Below are positions 9,766 through 23,234 of a stretch of DNA of 64,000 bases, in pieces; the stretch's first letter is position 1, and the number at the start of each line of letters is the position of its first letter. The position numbers and the translations under genes are program-made. Below the pieces are notes generated by a model. The model saw only the letters and a program-made list of their open reading frames with translations, had not been told where the DNA came from and did no database searches. The stretch comes from Spirometra erinaceieuropaei. Its lineage: Eukaryota; Platyhelminthes; Cestoda; Diphyllobothriidea; Diphyllobothriidae. The stretch is taken from positions 284,691-348,690 of the forward strand of contig CACRXP010000031.1 of the NCBI GenBank assembly GCA_902702965.1. The letters run 5' to 3'.

Positions 9766-11765
9766 CCTTGGCAGTCTAGAATGTTCGTTCTCTTTCAGGC
9801 ATTCTAATGGCAAACCGTCCGGAAAAGAGGACGGTCTTTGTCGCACGCGAACTGGTCAGTTACAAAGCGGGCATTGCGCCTCCCAGTGACACCCGCTTCC
9901 CTGAGCAGGGACAACTGGAGAATGTGGATGATGGATACACCTTCTTCTGAAGCGGACGTCAAAGTGCACAGCGACGAGATGTCGCAGTCGCCTTTGCCAT
10001 CAAGAAGGACTGCTAATTGAATCTCAGCGGCCACACTAACGTCAAACTGGAGGTGGATACCAATGACGAGACCCAGTGGAGAGCCCCCTGGGATATCATC
10101 CAGGCCACCGTGATAGAAAATGTCGGCTGGGTATGCGGTCGGTATCAGCATTGGTTTGACTAAAATAACCAAGAACTACGAACTCTCCTCTCCGGGTAAC
10201 ACAGGTTAAACACAACCTACATCGGCAACGGCAACAGCGCCAACAAGGCCGCATACTTCTAAGGCCAACGTCTTGTACGTCAGAGGCTGAGGGAGATGTA
10301 CGACTGGCTGATTCTCAAAGTTGAAAAGACCCGAGAATATGCCGATTGTGGTGAGATGAAGAATTTATTCGCTGCCATCAAGGCAATTTATGGTCTACAA
10401 GCAAGGAGTCGGCGGCGCTGCTGAAATGAAATGGAGCAAAACTTCGGCCAGTGAAGTCAGAACTTGGAGTGATGGGCTGCGTACTTCCAGGGTGTCCTTA
10501 ACCACTCGTCGACACGAAGGCCTTTGACACGGTGAATCACGGTGAACTCTGCAAAATTATGTTGAAATTAAGATCTGAGAAATTTGCTCAAATGTTAAGA
10601 CAACTTTACGACGGGATGATGATTCGCGACAGGAACAACGGGGAAACGTCTGAAGTATTCGCAGTGACCAATTGGGTTAGGCAGAACTGCGTACTCGCCC
10701 CAATCCTATTCAGTGTTCTCTGCTATGTTTGTGGACGTCTACCGTGAGAAATGGCCGAGGATCGACACCAACTACCGACCTGATGAAAAACTTAATCATC
10801 CGTCACCTGAAAGCATCGAAAGTATTTGATGCCATCGTCCACGACTAACTGTTTGCAGATAATTGCGCATTAAACACCACAACCGAAGAGGGCATGCTGC
10901 GGAGTGTGGATATCTTTGTGCTTCCGGCTTCTCCAACTCCGGACTGACCATCATCACGGAGGACAATGGTCCTGCACTAACCGACGCTAAATGCGGATCA
11001 TACCTTCCCCGTATCCATGTCAGTGGAAATCACCTAACACCGGTGGCCAAATTTGCCTACAATGGGAATGTAATTTCATGAAACATCAAGACCACCCAAA
11101 TCGCCCGCCAGATCCCCAAAGCCAGCCAAGCTTTCGGCTGGCTGAAACACTCCGTCTAGAACCGTCAGGGCATTCAAATCAAAGCAAAACTGGGGATTTA
11201 CCGGACTGTTGTGCTGACAATGACATGCTACGGGGAGGAGACACAGACGCTCTATTAAGGTCAATCAAGAAGACAGTCATTCTAACCTCAACTGCCTCCG
11301 AAGAATACTGAAAGATGGAGCTGGGGGAAAGGATCTTAGACACTGAGATTCTAAAAAGAACCAGCGTCTTCAATGTCTACACCGCAATAGAGCGGCCACG
11401 TCGTGGGGATGAACGACGTGCGCTTGCCTACGCGGCTATGATACGGCGATGTCGCTACGGATGGTCGCAAACAATGCGGATATAAGTGGCAATAGATGGA
11501 CGCCTTAAGACCTCCCTAATGCACCTGTTGATTAACCTTGAGACATGTGAAGATCTCACTCAAGATCTGCAGGCATGGCGCACTGCTGTAAGGGCTTGAG
11601 TAGCTATCTCCAAGGCCAATCGAGTAACTGTTGTCAAAGCAGAGAGGGAGACGCGCCAGGACCCAACCCCTGCCATCGGGTAAACGTTGTCAACGGACGT
11701 TCCGGGCACGGATGGGCCTCATTCGAAATTTGCGGACCCAGTGCAATGTCAATAAGACCAACTCG
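9766..11765 (+). pseudogene. LINE endonuclease/reverse transcriptase pseudogene, copy A
   Basis: Stops and shifts divide it, but the reading is continuous. The endonuclease start at 9766-9990 gives NVRSL, VARELVSYKAG, FPEQGQLE, RRDVAVAFAIKKD. The linker at 10060-10500 gives QHWFD, LRTLLSG, LREMYDW, AAIKAIYGL, YFQGVLN. The RT at 10515-11250 gives DTVNHGELCKIM, LRQLYDGMMIR, NCVLAPILFS, IVHD*LFADN (degenerate catalytic box), KASQAFGWLKH, VVLTMTCYGEETQ. A segment between FQGVLN and DTVNH is deleted relative to the copy at 59760. A finger-like motif CQRTFRARMGLIRNLRTQC lies near 11700. Confidence 0.7.
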
Positions 11766-11849
11766 CCTGCGATCTCACAAAAAACCACCAGTACCACAAT
11801 CACTACCAACACCAATAAGGACACTCCTATCGATCTGTAAAACATTACC

Positions 11850-12865
11850 AAAGTGTTCAGGAAAGCGACAAATACGACGCAAATACCGAACTTCAACGGC
11901 AACTACCTAATCAGTCATAAACGCAGTTGTGTAAGGGCGCTATACCGGCGCGTTGAGACGCCCTGCAGTGAAATGTGAGAAGACGCTGCTGAATCACAAC
12001 ATCTTCGACGGGTAATGAGTGCCAATGGTTACCCGCGCAACTTTGTCAACCAGTGCATACGAAAACGACACCAGGGACCAAATACAACCGGCCCAAAATG
12101 TTGGCGGGCTCTTCCGTGCGTGAAGAACGTCTCGGAAGCCGTCAGTCGTCTTCTCATTCCACTTGGAGTTGGGGTTGCACACAGGCCGGAAGCAACTATT
12201 AGGCGCCAGGTCATGAGGTCAAAAGACCCGCTGCCACGGCAGGAAACGTCTGAAGTCGTTTGGCGGATCTGGTGTATTTGCGGACAAAGCAACTACGTCG
12301 GAGAAACTGGGAGATTACTACGGATGTGAATTGCCGAGCACGCAGCAGCAGTGAGGTGGGGAGACGCTAGCTCTCAGGTGGCGGCTCATTCGACGGGACC
12401 CGGCCATATTTTCAAATTTCAGGAGGCCGAAATCCTCGCAAGAGGTGACAACCGCGTGAGCCGCGAGCTGCTCGAGTCATGGTTCTCAGGCCCGCAATCC
12501 ATCAAAAAGCGGAATGACCTCCCGTTACCGTATTCTGCACTGAGATTTTCCCTGGGCAAGGAAATCAGTCACGTGGGGAGGGCCGGGCGAGCAATAATCC
12601 CAGTGACAGTGAGCCAATTTGCCGAGCAACCGTCAGACAAGCATTCAACACGGATGACGAAATCGCGGCAATTAACGACTCGGACGCGGACTGACAAGCC
12701 ATCATCGCGTCAACTACGACCCCAGCGGTGATTGTGAGAGCTGTTAATTACAGTACGCATATGGTTCCACGGCGGCCACGTGCTATAAATACTGCACTAT
12801 TTGTGCCACCATTACCCTTATCTGCGACTGTCTCTGATGGTGGGTTCGAGTGAGAATTCGAAACG
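11850..12865 (+). mobile_element. Penelope-like element 3' fragment with GIY-YIG endonuclease
   Basis: Plus-strand pieces read as the C-terminal part of a Penelope-like element. They include HKRSCVRALYRRVETPCSE near 11920, SANGYPRNFVNQCIRKRHQ near 12020, LGVGVAHRPEATIRR near 12165, then a GIY-YIG type core IWCICGQSNYVGETGR near 12270 and AEHAAAVRWGD. A tail RVSRELLESWFSGPQSI follows near 12460. A TAG interrupts the frame after GRLLRM. It lies between two finger-like repeats of the LINE and so inserted into it. Confidence 0.72.
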
Positions 12866-12984
12866 TCAGGCCAAGAAATTTCTTGTTCCAGTGATCGCAT
12901 CTTCGTCTTCTGAACTGTTTCCTGGAACTTGCCTTTTCGCTTCTATCAGCAAACATTACCATGTCCTTACCAGCAACAGCGTGG

Positions 12985-13515
12985 ATTTAATGCGAACCTG
13001 TCGCCACTGCGGCTGAACTTTCTCATCACATATGGGCCTGGTCGTTCACTTGCGAGTCCATCATACGGAGACTGGAGAACCAGTATCTGTAGATTCGGCA
13101 CGCAGTCGCCACACATGCCTCATCTGCTTTGATGCCCTAGGACATTCGAATACTGCATCGGGCTCATTGACCATACGCGCATCCACGACGGCGGGGTTCG
13201 CCACAATGTCATCCTGTCAAAATTTTCTCCAACAAATGGAAACACTTATACCACCAGCTCTACCAAAACCACCACAGCCGGCGTCGCCACCACCAGCTCA
13301 GCAGCTAGAGTCTCGGCTTGTCGTTGCTGCTGTCCACATATGCATCGCGCATTGGTCTGGTCGGGCACCTTAGAATTCATCGCCCTGAGACTGACGTACC
13401 AGTTCTAGGAGCTACAATATGCACGAATTGCCCTCGCCTCATCTGCACACAGAGACCAATGACATTCAGACACTGCATGGGCCTATTCGACCATATTCGC
13501 CTCAGTGCAGCTCTT
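12985..13515 (+). pseudogene. LINE C-terminal zinc-finger-like repeats
   Basis: Degenerate repeats of a C2H2-like unit: TCRHCG, FSSHMGLVVHLRVHHTETG near 13030, and HCMGLFDHIRL near 13475 in a shifted frame. The same unit (CPHCPRASKHSMDLSGHM) follows the RT of the second LINE copy at 60810. They probably form the nucleic-acid-binding C-terminus of the LINE protein. Confidence 0.55.
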
Positions 13516-14299
13516 CGATAAAACCTAACGCCAGACCCCATCACCAAATCTTGCTTAACTGCGCCGTGCACACATCCGTGGGCCACATACGAACCTCCCA
13601 AACACCATGCGTCACACTCCATAACAATCATGCCTCTTTTTGGCAACAAGAATGTGGTCCACTCCGCCGTCACCGGTATGGCCTGTGCAACGGCACATCT
13701 CACATAAGTGGGATGCATGATCTAGTGTTTCCTGGTACATGAAATGGCGACCAGATCGTGCGTAGCATATGTAAACAGACTGCCTAGCCGTCAAACACTG
13801 TGCAAAATCCTATAAGCAACTGGTTGGCAGCCTTGGAAAGTCGGCCGGTGCGTGAAAGAGGACAGAATGAGGCGGATAGTGGGGAACCTATTTCCACGGC
13901 AAATCAGCAGATCCCTCACTATAATAAAACTGACGCACCTGAATCTATCATGACGCGTCATAATTAGTTGCACGGATGACCACCAAATGACGAGATAACA
14001 TGGCTCTCGTGGTCAGTACTGTGCATGTGCAGTGACTAACCGGAGGACTGAGAGCCAGCCTTGATGGCTCCTTAATGTGGCCTATATGGCACTCCCACGT
14101 ACGTGGGATCCGAGCGACACCATGTAAAAGCTTGGCACATCCCGGGGAAATTAGCCGTGCGTGGCACGCGTAGACTGCTTAGTTTCTTCAGCCACTGCGC
14201 TCGAGCCCAATTTCGACCATCCTCGCATTGTCTTGCTATCGAAGCATGGCGGGTAAGGGGGGCGAGTGTGGTAAATGCTGCACACGCCAGCCTCACTTT

Positions 14300-17200
14300 A
14301 ATCTAATTAGCGTGCAAGTGGCCTGTGCTGCGTCCACACCGTGGAGCATACGGCAGACATCGTAGTTCATGACGATGTAATTGTCTCCTGTCAGCTTAAT
14401 TTTCCCGACGATATAGACATTTAGGCAAGAGGGAATCACGAAAATGTACGGAATAAAGACAGCTCCTCTTTTATATACGCACATAAGGGTTCGAGTGAGA
14501 AGTCACATAGAGCAAATTCTCGCTCTTCTGAACGAGATGCGACCGCTTTAGTGCTCTTCAATTGCTCTTTTGCCGTAACTTATGCAAGATTAGTACCGCC
14601 TACTAAAGACAATTTCTGAAGCTTATTACCGGCAAATTTTCCTTTTTGCATGGACGTTGCAACAGACACACCAAATAGACCTCAAAAACTTGGGTTTCTT
14701 CATATGCATCAGACTGCCCCTCGATGTACACCACTATGTCAGGAAGCAGTACAACCCTGTAACCAGTGCATGTTTTCGCGTTGACATCTCATTGGCGAAT
14801 AAATTCGCTGAAATTGGCAGGAATATAGTATGCGTTAAGGAAATACTTTTCGATAGCGGTGGATGTTTTCACAAAGTGCACTCCGACTTCACTAAAATTT
14901 CCAACAACTGTGAATATTCCACGGAATCATCCCTCTCACGGCTGAACGAAGCTGAAATCGACGTACAATTAACAATGATTACTACGTCCTAATAAAAACT
15001 ATTGATCAGTTATAAAAATTTAAATTTGTCATGAAGGATACGATGTCCATTGTCTACCACACACTTTTAGAACCCGTACACATGTGATGTGGCTAGCAGT
15101 TTTAGGCACCTCTCTCAAGCCCCCTTATGCGGACAGTGCTCGTGAATCTTGAAACCGCAGAGTCTACGTGGTGAGTGGTTTGCGGGAACTGCAAAGAGAA
15201 AGTGGTCGTATCAGCAGGACCAGAAGCTTTACCTAAGCGCACAATATCTGGTTTTCCAGGCGGTTGTAGACAACATTACGAGTTCTGGCAGACAATAATG
15301 ACAAACGCAGGCATTCGCGAAGACAACACCCCAGTGCTGATGAATAAGACCTGGAGCTGAGTGACACTGATCCGCTCTATTGAGTGCCCACAGGACATTT
15401 GACTGAACCACTTAACCAGCATAGAATGAGAACAATCTAGCTAGTTTCAGAAAGCCAATGGTTTCTCTGACCCAATTCATTTATGTCATCACTAGTGCAA
15501 CGGTCGTCTGGGGAGGTTTTACGGACCTAACTCTAGAGTAAATTTGCTAGTCTCTGAAGAAAGGTGAATATACTGACACCGGTTTCGGCACAACTGACAT
15601 GATATAAAACGACTGCTATTACTGCGCTACAAATAGGTGAAAGTTACAAATGTATCATGACACACTGCAAGCGTGGAACTCTAAGCAATGTGCACAAACA
15701 GGGTGTTCAGCTGCGTAAAGCCTCTTTTTGAAAAAAAAAATAAAACAAATTCGACGTGAATAGGCATTGGAACGAGGCCCGAGCGAACATGAACAACGGG
15801 CATCTAAGGTGAAATTTCAACATGATAAGCGAAACCAACTGCGGGCACGGTTATAGTGGATCTTCGACTCGATCGGGAATAGCAGTACGCCCACCGTCGG
15901 GTTTACTGTTAGGGTCAGACTGACGGATAGCTTTATAGTAAGGGTTAGAGTAACGGTTGGGGTAAGGTAATAAATGGAAGTAAAGTTACGTTTGTGATTG
16001 GGTAGGGCCCATGGTTGCGTCTAGAGTCCAGTGTGGCAAAACAATTGAGAAAAATTAGCAGAATCATAGGCAAATTACCGTAGGTCTTGTCAGGAGATGC
16101 TGTGTTTAGCATTTAACAAATGAAAAACGGAAATAAATGGAAAACTGTAAAAGCATTTTTCACAGGACCGCTAATTAGTGGTCTTCAGTGCCAGCTTAAG
16201 CAATTGCGTTATAAAACAATTGAGCCCTCCGAAAAACTCAAGAATGACTCTATGCAATATTGGCTTTTTTTACAGACAAGTCCACGCCAGAAAAGATGAG
16301 ACGGGAGACTGAGAACCAATGGAGATCTGGGCTAGAAAAGGGGGTCAAGTGCGAATACGCGACATGAAACGTGATAGCTAAGTCAAAACTGGCGCTGGTG
16401 CAGAATGAAATAGGGTTATCGCTATCAGGGTATCCAAACACGGGTAGGACAAGGAGTAGCAACATAAAAGAAAATGCCCAGTCGCATGCAAATATTGGCA
16501 GTGTGTCAGGATTTTGTGAGATTATGTATGAGGAATCGAATACGCAATTAGGGAGCCTATTCGAAATCGCGATTTTGCGATTAATCCCTCAAGTTCTGGA
16601 AAGGGGGCGGTAGTCTATACCGGGGGGGGGAAGCGAGGGACTAATTCATAACTCCTCCCTTGTCCCTCTTTCCATACGGAAAGTTTACAAATTATTCCCT
16701 TCGTAGCCTTTGACGCCTTTCCAGATGCTTTTATACAACAGACGGAAAACTGACAAGACTCCTGTGGAGCCCAGAAATATAGTGCTGCGGGCGCGTAAGG
16801 CATGCTGGGCTAGGAACCCTGTGATAACGGTTCCCAAGCCGTCGGGGCATGCGCGCGTACAGTTTTCAGTGCGGCCAATTACAGGCACCCACAAACCCCG
16901 AAATCCCCCAATACACTTCTCAACCGGAGGCTGTCCAAAGACTTCAAAGATAGTCCACACAGAGGCAGCAAAGCACTGGAAACAAATCCTGGCTAACACC
17001 GACCTCCATAGAGATGTTGGCGTGTTGCATACTCATCCGTGCGAAAGGACAGAAAAAGAGTTAGATAGACATAGTTGTATAATGGGGACAGACGGAAATT
17101 GGGGACACATAATAGTAGTTACAGAAAGTGAATGACCTGTCTGGATGGCATGACGACACTGGCATGCCTGCAAAAGAACTGGTAGCTAGATACGCAACCA

Positions 17201-18770
17201 CCTCATAACCTGTTATATGCATGGAAGGGACTCGTAACTGGACAGTTAACTGCTTTACAAGTGCTAAATTAACGTACCCACCACTGCCCATTTCCGTCAC
17301 CGTTACCCCAGCAACTTTCGCACGGCCGCGGGCAGATCCGAGGACATCGAGCCCTGCCGTTCGATGCCATTTTACGCAAACTTGCAAAAGAGCAAGTTCC
17401 CTTGTAGCTGGAGGAACTGGAGGATGAGATACTACCCAACGATGATGATGCTGAGTCGGACGGGTGCATTTCTCTCTTATTCTCTGCTATTGCCGTGATC
17501 TTTCCACGAAGAGCACGCTCGACACGTCTACTGAAGGTTCTTTTGGACATTTTCTTGGACATCCAAAAAACAGGGTTATGGAAAGGGTGAATCGGTACAA
17601 CACCAGTGGACGTCATCGAAGTAACTGCATACGCGTAGCAGTGTGGGCTAACAGGAAATGGCGTGACAGTGCGCTCGCGCGAAAGTAAGAGCGTCATCCG
17701 ATCGATTTGCCAATAATCATGCGCGAAGTCATCTGCGCCGTTAGCGACGCGATGCGAGGGGCAAAGGGAGTCAGTCAGTTTGCAGCAACGACTGGATGAC
17801 GAGACCCTACTTTAGAATCGGCATTCATTGCCATCTGGGTATTGGTCCGACAGAATCAGGAATGAAGTCTTGTGTAAAAAGATAGCGATGGTGTGTTTGG
17901 ACCTCGAAAAGAACTTTTGCGTGCATGATTTAGGTACTTCCCATTTTCCTGATCACCGTCACGACTGCCGAAACTGTCAACATTAGAACCTGCATCTATA
18001 ATATTTACGTTAGACCTCATTCGGAATGTTGTTCGTTTTTGTTTAGTCTCCTGTGAGCTGATTAGTGGAAGACAATAAAGTTCCTCCAGCATGAAATTTA
18101 TAAGCATTGATCCCAGGTGACTTCGGCTATTTACTACGGAGAAATTTAAAATGTCATACTTCTGATCTGTTTACTACTTGGAGCCATATTGGCCACGCTT
18201 GGCCCAGCGGTCACCACGAGACCTTCCTCAAGAACACGCAGTAGAATATCGCCAGTCCTTTTTTTAACGCAATTGTAGTCTGGAATAAATTACTAAGAAC
18301 GCAAAAACTCCACAACATAACGGCATTTTTTAATGAAAGGTCGCTTCTTTCCACACTCAGAACAACTTCCTTACCTTATGTGCGCCGAATCTATTTTCCG
18401 CAATGACGGAATTCGTGTTCTTTAACACCTTGTTTGGTCCACTTTCGAGAGGAATGGTACTTGTTCTGACATCCACCACCCTATGTGTTAATTCTTCAGC
18501 CAGCCGCGAACATGCACCAGTGTATGATACAGAGTCCCATTTCCACGAAAAGGAATGGATAAAGGAAATTCCCACTGTATTCTCATCAACTACTCTTGTC
18601 TTCGACTGCCACCATTTCGTAGGCCGCTACTTTTATTTCAAATATCCCCAATTGCCAAAAATCCATCTATCTGTGTTTATCACTGGGGAGTTTCTAACTG
18701 TTTTCTGTGTACATATTTCGACAAATTCTGAAGACTGACACTTGACGACGAACTTTTCGGCCAAGTATTG
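14300..18770. other. Stretch without recognisable gene
   Basis: Only short frames. The longest are 111 codons (14657-14992), 141 codons (16710-17135) and an antisense 142-codon frame (17269-17697). None shows a domain I recognise. A TTAGGG-like tract lies at 15900-15975, and a short G run near 16620. Confidence 0.5.
15900..15975 (+). repeat. Degenerate TTAGGG-like tract
   Basis: Irregularly spaced GTTAGGG, AAGGGTTAG and GGTTGGGGTAAGG units, too diverged to be a functional telomere. Confidence 0.5.
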
Positions 18771-18775
18771 GGACA

Positions 18776-19350
18776 CTTGTTCGAGCAATGTTGGAATATT
18801 GTGTTCAGGCATGGTGTCCCTGGACGAAACAGGATAACACCCTACTGGAGAACGTACAACGAAAAGCGACCGAGCTGGTCGGCGGATTAAGTAGCTTACC
18901 TTACGAGGGAGGGCTGGAAAAGCTAATATCATTTCCTCTCCCTTATAGACAATGCAGAGGGATATGATCGGGACCTTCAGGATCGTCCGATGGCTAGATT
19001 GTGCTCTTCAGCTTGACGATTTCTTTGAAATGGCGCGGATGACAAATGTTCGAGGGCACCAATACGAATTGATGCTAAAATATGCCAAACTAGATTTTCG
19101 GGTCAAATCCTTCTCCCACCGGCTGGATGGAGGATGGAACAAATTGCCGAAATCTGTTGTCCGAGCGGAAAACTTTGAGAACTTCAAAAGAAGACTAGAT
19201 CAATTTATGCCTGTTGGTCAAACATTTACACGATATCAATGACTGGAATAACTGCTTTGTAAATATCTGCATGTTTTTGTCAACCGTCTATTCGTAAATA
19301 GGGTTTTCCAAGGCTCTGCCTATATCCCTCATATATACTGATTTATACTG
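18776..19350 (+). mobile_element. CR1-like LINE, 5'-truncated 3' end
   Basis: Reads as the C-terminal end of a non-LTR RT: MLEYCVQAWCPW, LENVQRKATELVGGL, YRQCRGDMIGTFRIV, FSHRLDGGWNKLPKSVV, FENFKRRLDQFM, stop at 19240-19242. The 3' untranslated part has AGGCTCTGCCT at 19311-19321 and ends in ACTGA-type tail repeats, as in the element at 38340. Frame changes near 18950 show it is dead. Confidence 0.75.
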
Positions 19351-20640
19351 AATTATGATTATTCTCATTCTGTGCTCAATGCACTACTCCTTTCGCTGTA
19401 TCTCCGCCTTCTCATCTAGGACTGGATTGTTTTGTGACAACTGTAGTGCGATAATTACAGCCACCGCTTAGGCATCGCAGATTGATGACCTCGACGTGAC
19501 CACAACATATCCTCTAGGACCGTTTGAGTGCAGTCGTCCCAAAACTCCCATTCGAGTATACCTGCTAAATTTCCTCTATGCTATTCACCTTGTCTATGGA
19601 CGGGAAAACACAATTACCGACGCCTTGCCGGGAATGAGTGAGACCTCGAAAGAGGACTTAGCCACCGCATTCTGACCCATGTGTGAGAACAGCAGCACCA
19701 ACACCCTGATTTTCCTTCCTTTCGACCGCTTTCGTTTCCACAATCATCGGCATCTGCTCTTATGGTCTCTTCCGAGATCGGCGACCCACTTTCGTGCCCA
19801 ACCCGATGAGACCGCACGACGTCCCACACATTCTGTAATTTATGCAACCTCTGATCCCAGACGATAATAAAACTATTCACTGACATATTCTTCGGGATTC
19901 ACTGTGTCAGATGCGCCCTGGCCTCCCCTATTAACATGCCAACTCATCGGCAAAGAATGACGAGACCATGCCAACACACCCGGTTTGTGCCTCAAGTGAA
20001 CCTCTGCACAGATCGCGCATTAGTCTTGCGCTCATCCTTAACAACTCCTGTTATCATGGACACGCGCCCAAACCTACATGGGCACTGGATTCAAGCATTC
20101 GATTCATCCTTAACCAAACTGTCGACTCCTCACTTTCTTCTTTGGCCGGTGGGAGTTGTAGCGTCTTGATTGCATATAGGCCTTCAGCATCCGGCACAAA
20201 CGCTTTGAATCAAGTGATCACGGCTCTCGAACGGCTGGAATATGAGCTCGTGCGCCCTTTACGACTGCCAATCATAGACGCATACAAATTCCGAAATCGC
20301 CTAACAAACTCTGAATATTTTACACTATTTCAACTGTTGTTTTTCCTATTCTCCTATAAAACTGGATTGGGTCATGATTATTGTAGGGTTTTCAGTGTAC
20401 GCAGTGCTTAGACACAACAAATATGTAAAATTGTTCTCCTGACGGACCATGCTACACAGGCTGGGAGTACTTATCTCTTGCTTGTTCTTCATCTCAAAAA
20501 GGCATGAAACTCTGTGGTTTCGGTCCTTAGGCTTATGAATTCGACTGGACTTGTCTTCCTTTTAGCGGTGCTTTTGCTTTGTAAGTTGTTATGTTTCACT
20601 TCTGTTGTGGTGCCTGGTGGTTTCTGATCTATTTCGTACT
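19350..20640. other. Stretch without recognisable gene
   Basis: Short frames only (at most about 147 codons, 19968-20411, no known domain). I see no repeat homologous to other parts of the window. Confidence 0.4.
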
Positions 20641-20854
20641 AGCAGATGATATTGCTATGGCTCAGACGGTCGGGGGGGGGGCTGACAACGCGGCCCCGCT
20701 TTGTCATTCCCTTTTGGCTTATTACTGAAATTGTTTTTGGAGGACTTGTTTATTTCGTGAAAAAAGACCAGTTTGTAGTAAAGAAAGACGCGCCAGTGTG
20801 GTTACCATCCAGAGCCAATTTTCTGCATTTTCTGGTCTATGGAACTATCTTTGG

Positions 20855-21180
20855 TTTAGGGGGTAACGGAGGATGCGGAGTAAGGGTTAACCATTGCCGT
20901 CGCCGCAATGACTGTGGACCTCCAGCCCGCTTTGAGTTTGGGGTTGAGATTAGGTTATAGGCTACTATAGACTTTGGTCACGGGTTTTCTGGTAGGTTTT
21001 GGGGCTTAGGGAGGTTGGGTTTCTGCTATAGACGGTTGTCTGTCTTGGAGATCAAAATAGGCTGGCCGGGTTGACACTAGGGTTGGTGGAAAGTTCAGGT
21101 TTAGGTTTACGAGTAAGGTTTAGGGTTATGGCTAGGGAATACTGAGTAGGATTCGGTTTGAGGTTAGGATTTAAAGATTG
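20855..21180 (+). repeat. Degenerate TTAGGG-like tract
   Basis: G-rich and T-rich stretch with GGTTTAGGGGG, AAGGGTTAA, CTTAGGGAGG, ACTAGGGTTGG and TTTAGGGTTATGGCTAGGG at irregular spacing. Same flavour as 15900-15975, and in the opposite sense at 58050 and 63660. Confidence 0.5.
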
Positions 21181-23230
21181 CGGTTAGTATACTTTTTTTG
21201 TTTGAGGGATGGTTCACGGTAAGTTTACTCGCTCGGCATATTCGTCCAGGTTTGCCACTAGGGTCCACCGTTAAGGTTTATTAGTTCGGTTTGCCGTCCC
21301 TGTTATTATTGTCTGCTGGTTATTAACCTTACCTTATACAGTCTGCTCGTTGCCTTTGTGGTTATGGTTTGTTGCCAGTAAAGTCGCAATAAGTTGCAAG
21401 TCTTGCTTGGTTACTTGTGCTATGTTCGCTTTCGCTGCTGTCTTCTTGACAGTACTGCGTTATTTATGTATGCGCTAATGCAGCACTTCCCTTGCACCGC
21501 TAGCCTCTCGCTTTTTACCTTAGCACCCTTCCGTTTCTACTTGTGTTTCACTTCCTACGATTAAACCATCTCCCTATCCAACCTCGGCAATGATTCCTAC
21601 GGACGTACTCACCTTGACTGCCGCTACAGCTGCTGCTGCTGCCGCCGCTGAGGTGTTCACCATTGATAGCTTTTGGTTTGGCTGCTTAGGCTGCAAGCGG
21701 CTAGCTTTTGGAGTTGCCGCAAGTTTGATAATGTATCCGTCCATATTTTCCCATTAAACCGTATGAAATGGATCGTCCTTTCACTATGCTGTTGGTTGTC
21801 GTTGTTGGTTGCCGGGACACGTGGACTGCTACTCCTTGCACCTGTCATACAGTTTGCCTAGACAACACAGATTTTACTTTTTGTTTCCCTGTTGCTAATT
21901 TGCATTGATCGTTCTTGACTTGGGCCGCACCTATAATGACTTGCAGCCGTTCGGTTACGATCAGTCCTGCGCAACTCCCCCCTCCCACTACGCGAAATAT
22001 TATCGTCTGTTCACTATGCTTGTTTGGATTTTCGCATCAGGCTAAACACCATGCCCTGTCACTTAGCGTTGTATCTATCTTGCTCACCAACAACATGCCC
22101 CCCTTTCGGCCCAGGTACGCTCATATCGTCCAAACTTTCGGAGATCTCATCTTTGCTTCGTTTCTCTATAACAGTTTGCATACGCGATTGTACAAACCAC
22201 GTTCTTCGAATGCTTGCTTAGGTTCCGTCGTTTTTACTCGGCTCGAACGGCCCTACTCAGCCTGTCCACAAATCTTTCCGTGCCTTCCAGGTTGATGCGT
22301 TGCCTCCACCTTCCGATCGACCGGCGATAGGGTACTCACCGCCAGCCATGTATGGGCAAGCCTTTCATGGGTGGATATTTTGGAAGAAAGCGACTTCGTC
22401 GGATACACGTCCGTTGCTGCTTGTTTCAATTTCCCGTCTGGGCTCCTGACCTCTGTCTTCCATGACCTCGGCTGCTTTATCTACTATGCCAACGGTCCAC
22501 ACGCACCCGCCTCTCATCGTCTAACCAATGAAAGCAGCTTGTGCATGTACCTCGTCCCACGTTTACCGATCTTTGTTCGTCTTTTAGTTACGTTATCCGT
22601 CCTGTCTTAGATAGCACGAAGGCTGCAAGCGAGCGGTGGCATTTTGCCCCCTGTGCTTGAAAGGATTGGCTTCCGAATTACCCCGGATATTGGATTTTCA
22701 GTTTGATACTAACGTGGTTTCCACGACAGCGGATTTCACTACTTACCACGGACTTGGCTTACCTTTACGTACGCCGACGTTCCGAGTGCGCTGATAGCGG
22801 GACAGTTAGACCAGTATCGCTCGAGTCCACTGCCCCATACTCTACCTTCATTTTCCTGTGTCCTACGTCTTTCCTGCCCGTTCGCGAAGCAACTCATGCT
22901 GTCTTTCAATGTAGTCCACGTCAACTTACGTATAACGTCTCCCGAAACTCCGATTTCTTACTTAAACAAGTAACGGACGATATTTTGTGAGTTAAAAACT
23001 TTACGTATAGAAAAAATAAAACTTGAAGCATCGAACAGATTATTGAAAACTCGTATAGAAATGTCTATTTCCTAAACAGGCGTTCTGTAAAATCACCATC
23101 ATATACCCGAAATCAGTCCATAGTTATCGGGTCTGTGTTGGTTTAGGATTGTTTTACTGACATGGTTTAATGTTCAAGTGGCGTTCCAGGCTGGTCAGTC
23201 GGTCGCTGGATTTCGCTTCCGGCTTTATTA
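21180..23230. other. Pyrimidine-rich stretch without recognisable gene
   Basis: Frames are short and lack known domains. A short GCT/GCC repeat near 21625-21650 would encode poly-alanine on the minus strand and is followed there by a GTGAGT, which could be a chance donor. Confidence 0.35.
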
Positions 23231-23234
23231 ATTC

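Larger units (their letters stand above)
8640..14296 (+). mobile_element. RTE-like LINE relic, copy A (interrupted)
   Basis: A degenerate non-LTR retrotransposon. The 5' region 8690-9760 matches 57450-58885, and the 3' region 14040-14296 matches 61200-61480, so both are copies of one family. Order: 5' untranslated part, endonuclease from 9766, RT to about 11565, a zinc-finger-like repeat about 11640-11765, a Penelope-like insertion 11850-12865, further finger-like repeats 12985-13515, 3' part. Homology to the second copy may start as early as 7440, which would put the GGT repeat and fold-back element inside it. Confidence 0.72.

Noticed and set aside
21600..21660. Poly-alanine exon with a GTGAGT donor on the minus strand
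   Set aside because: The triplet repeat explains the frame, the upstream frame is short, and no partner exon was found.
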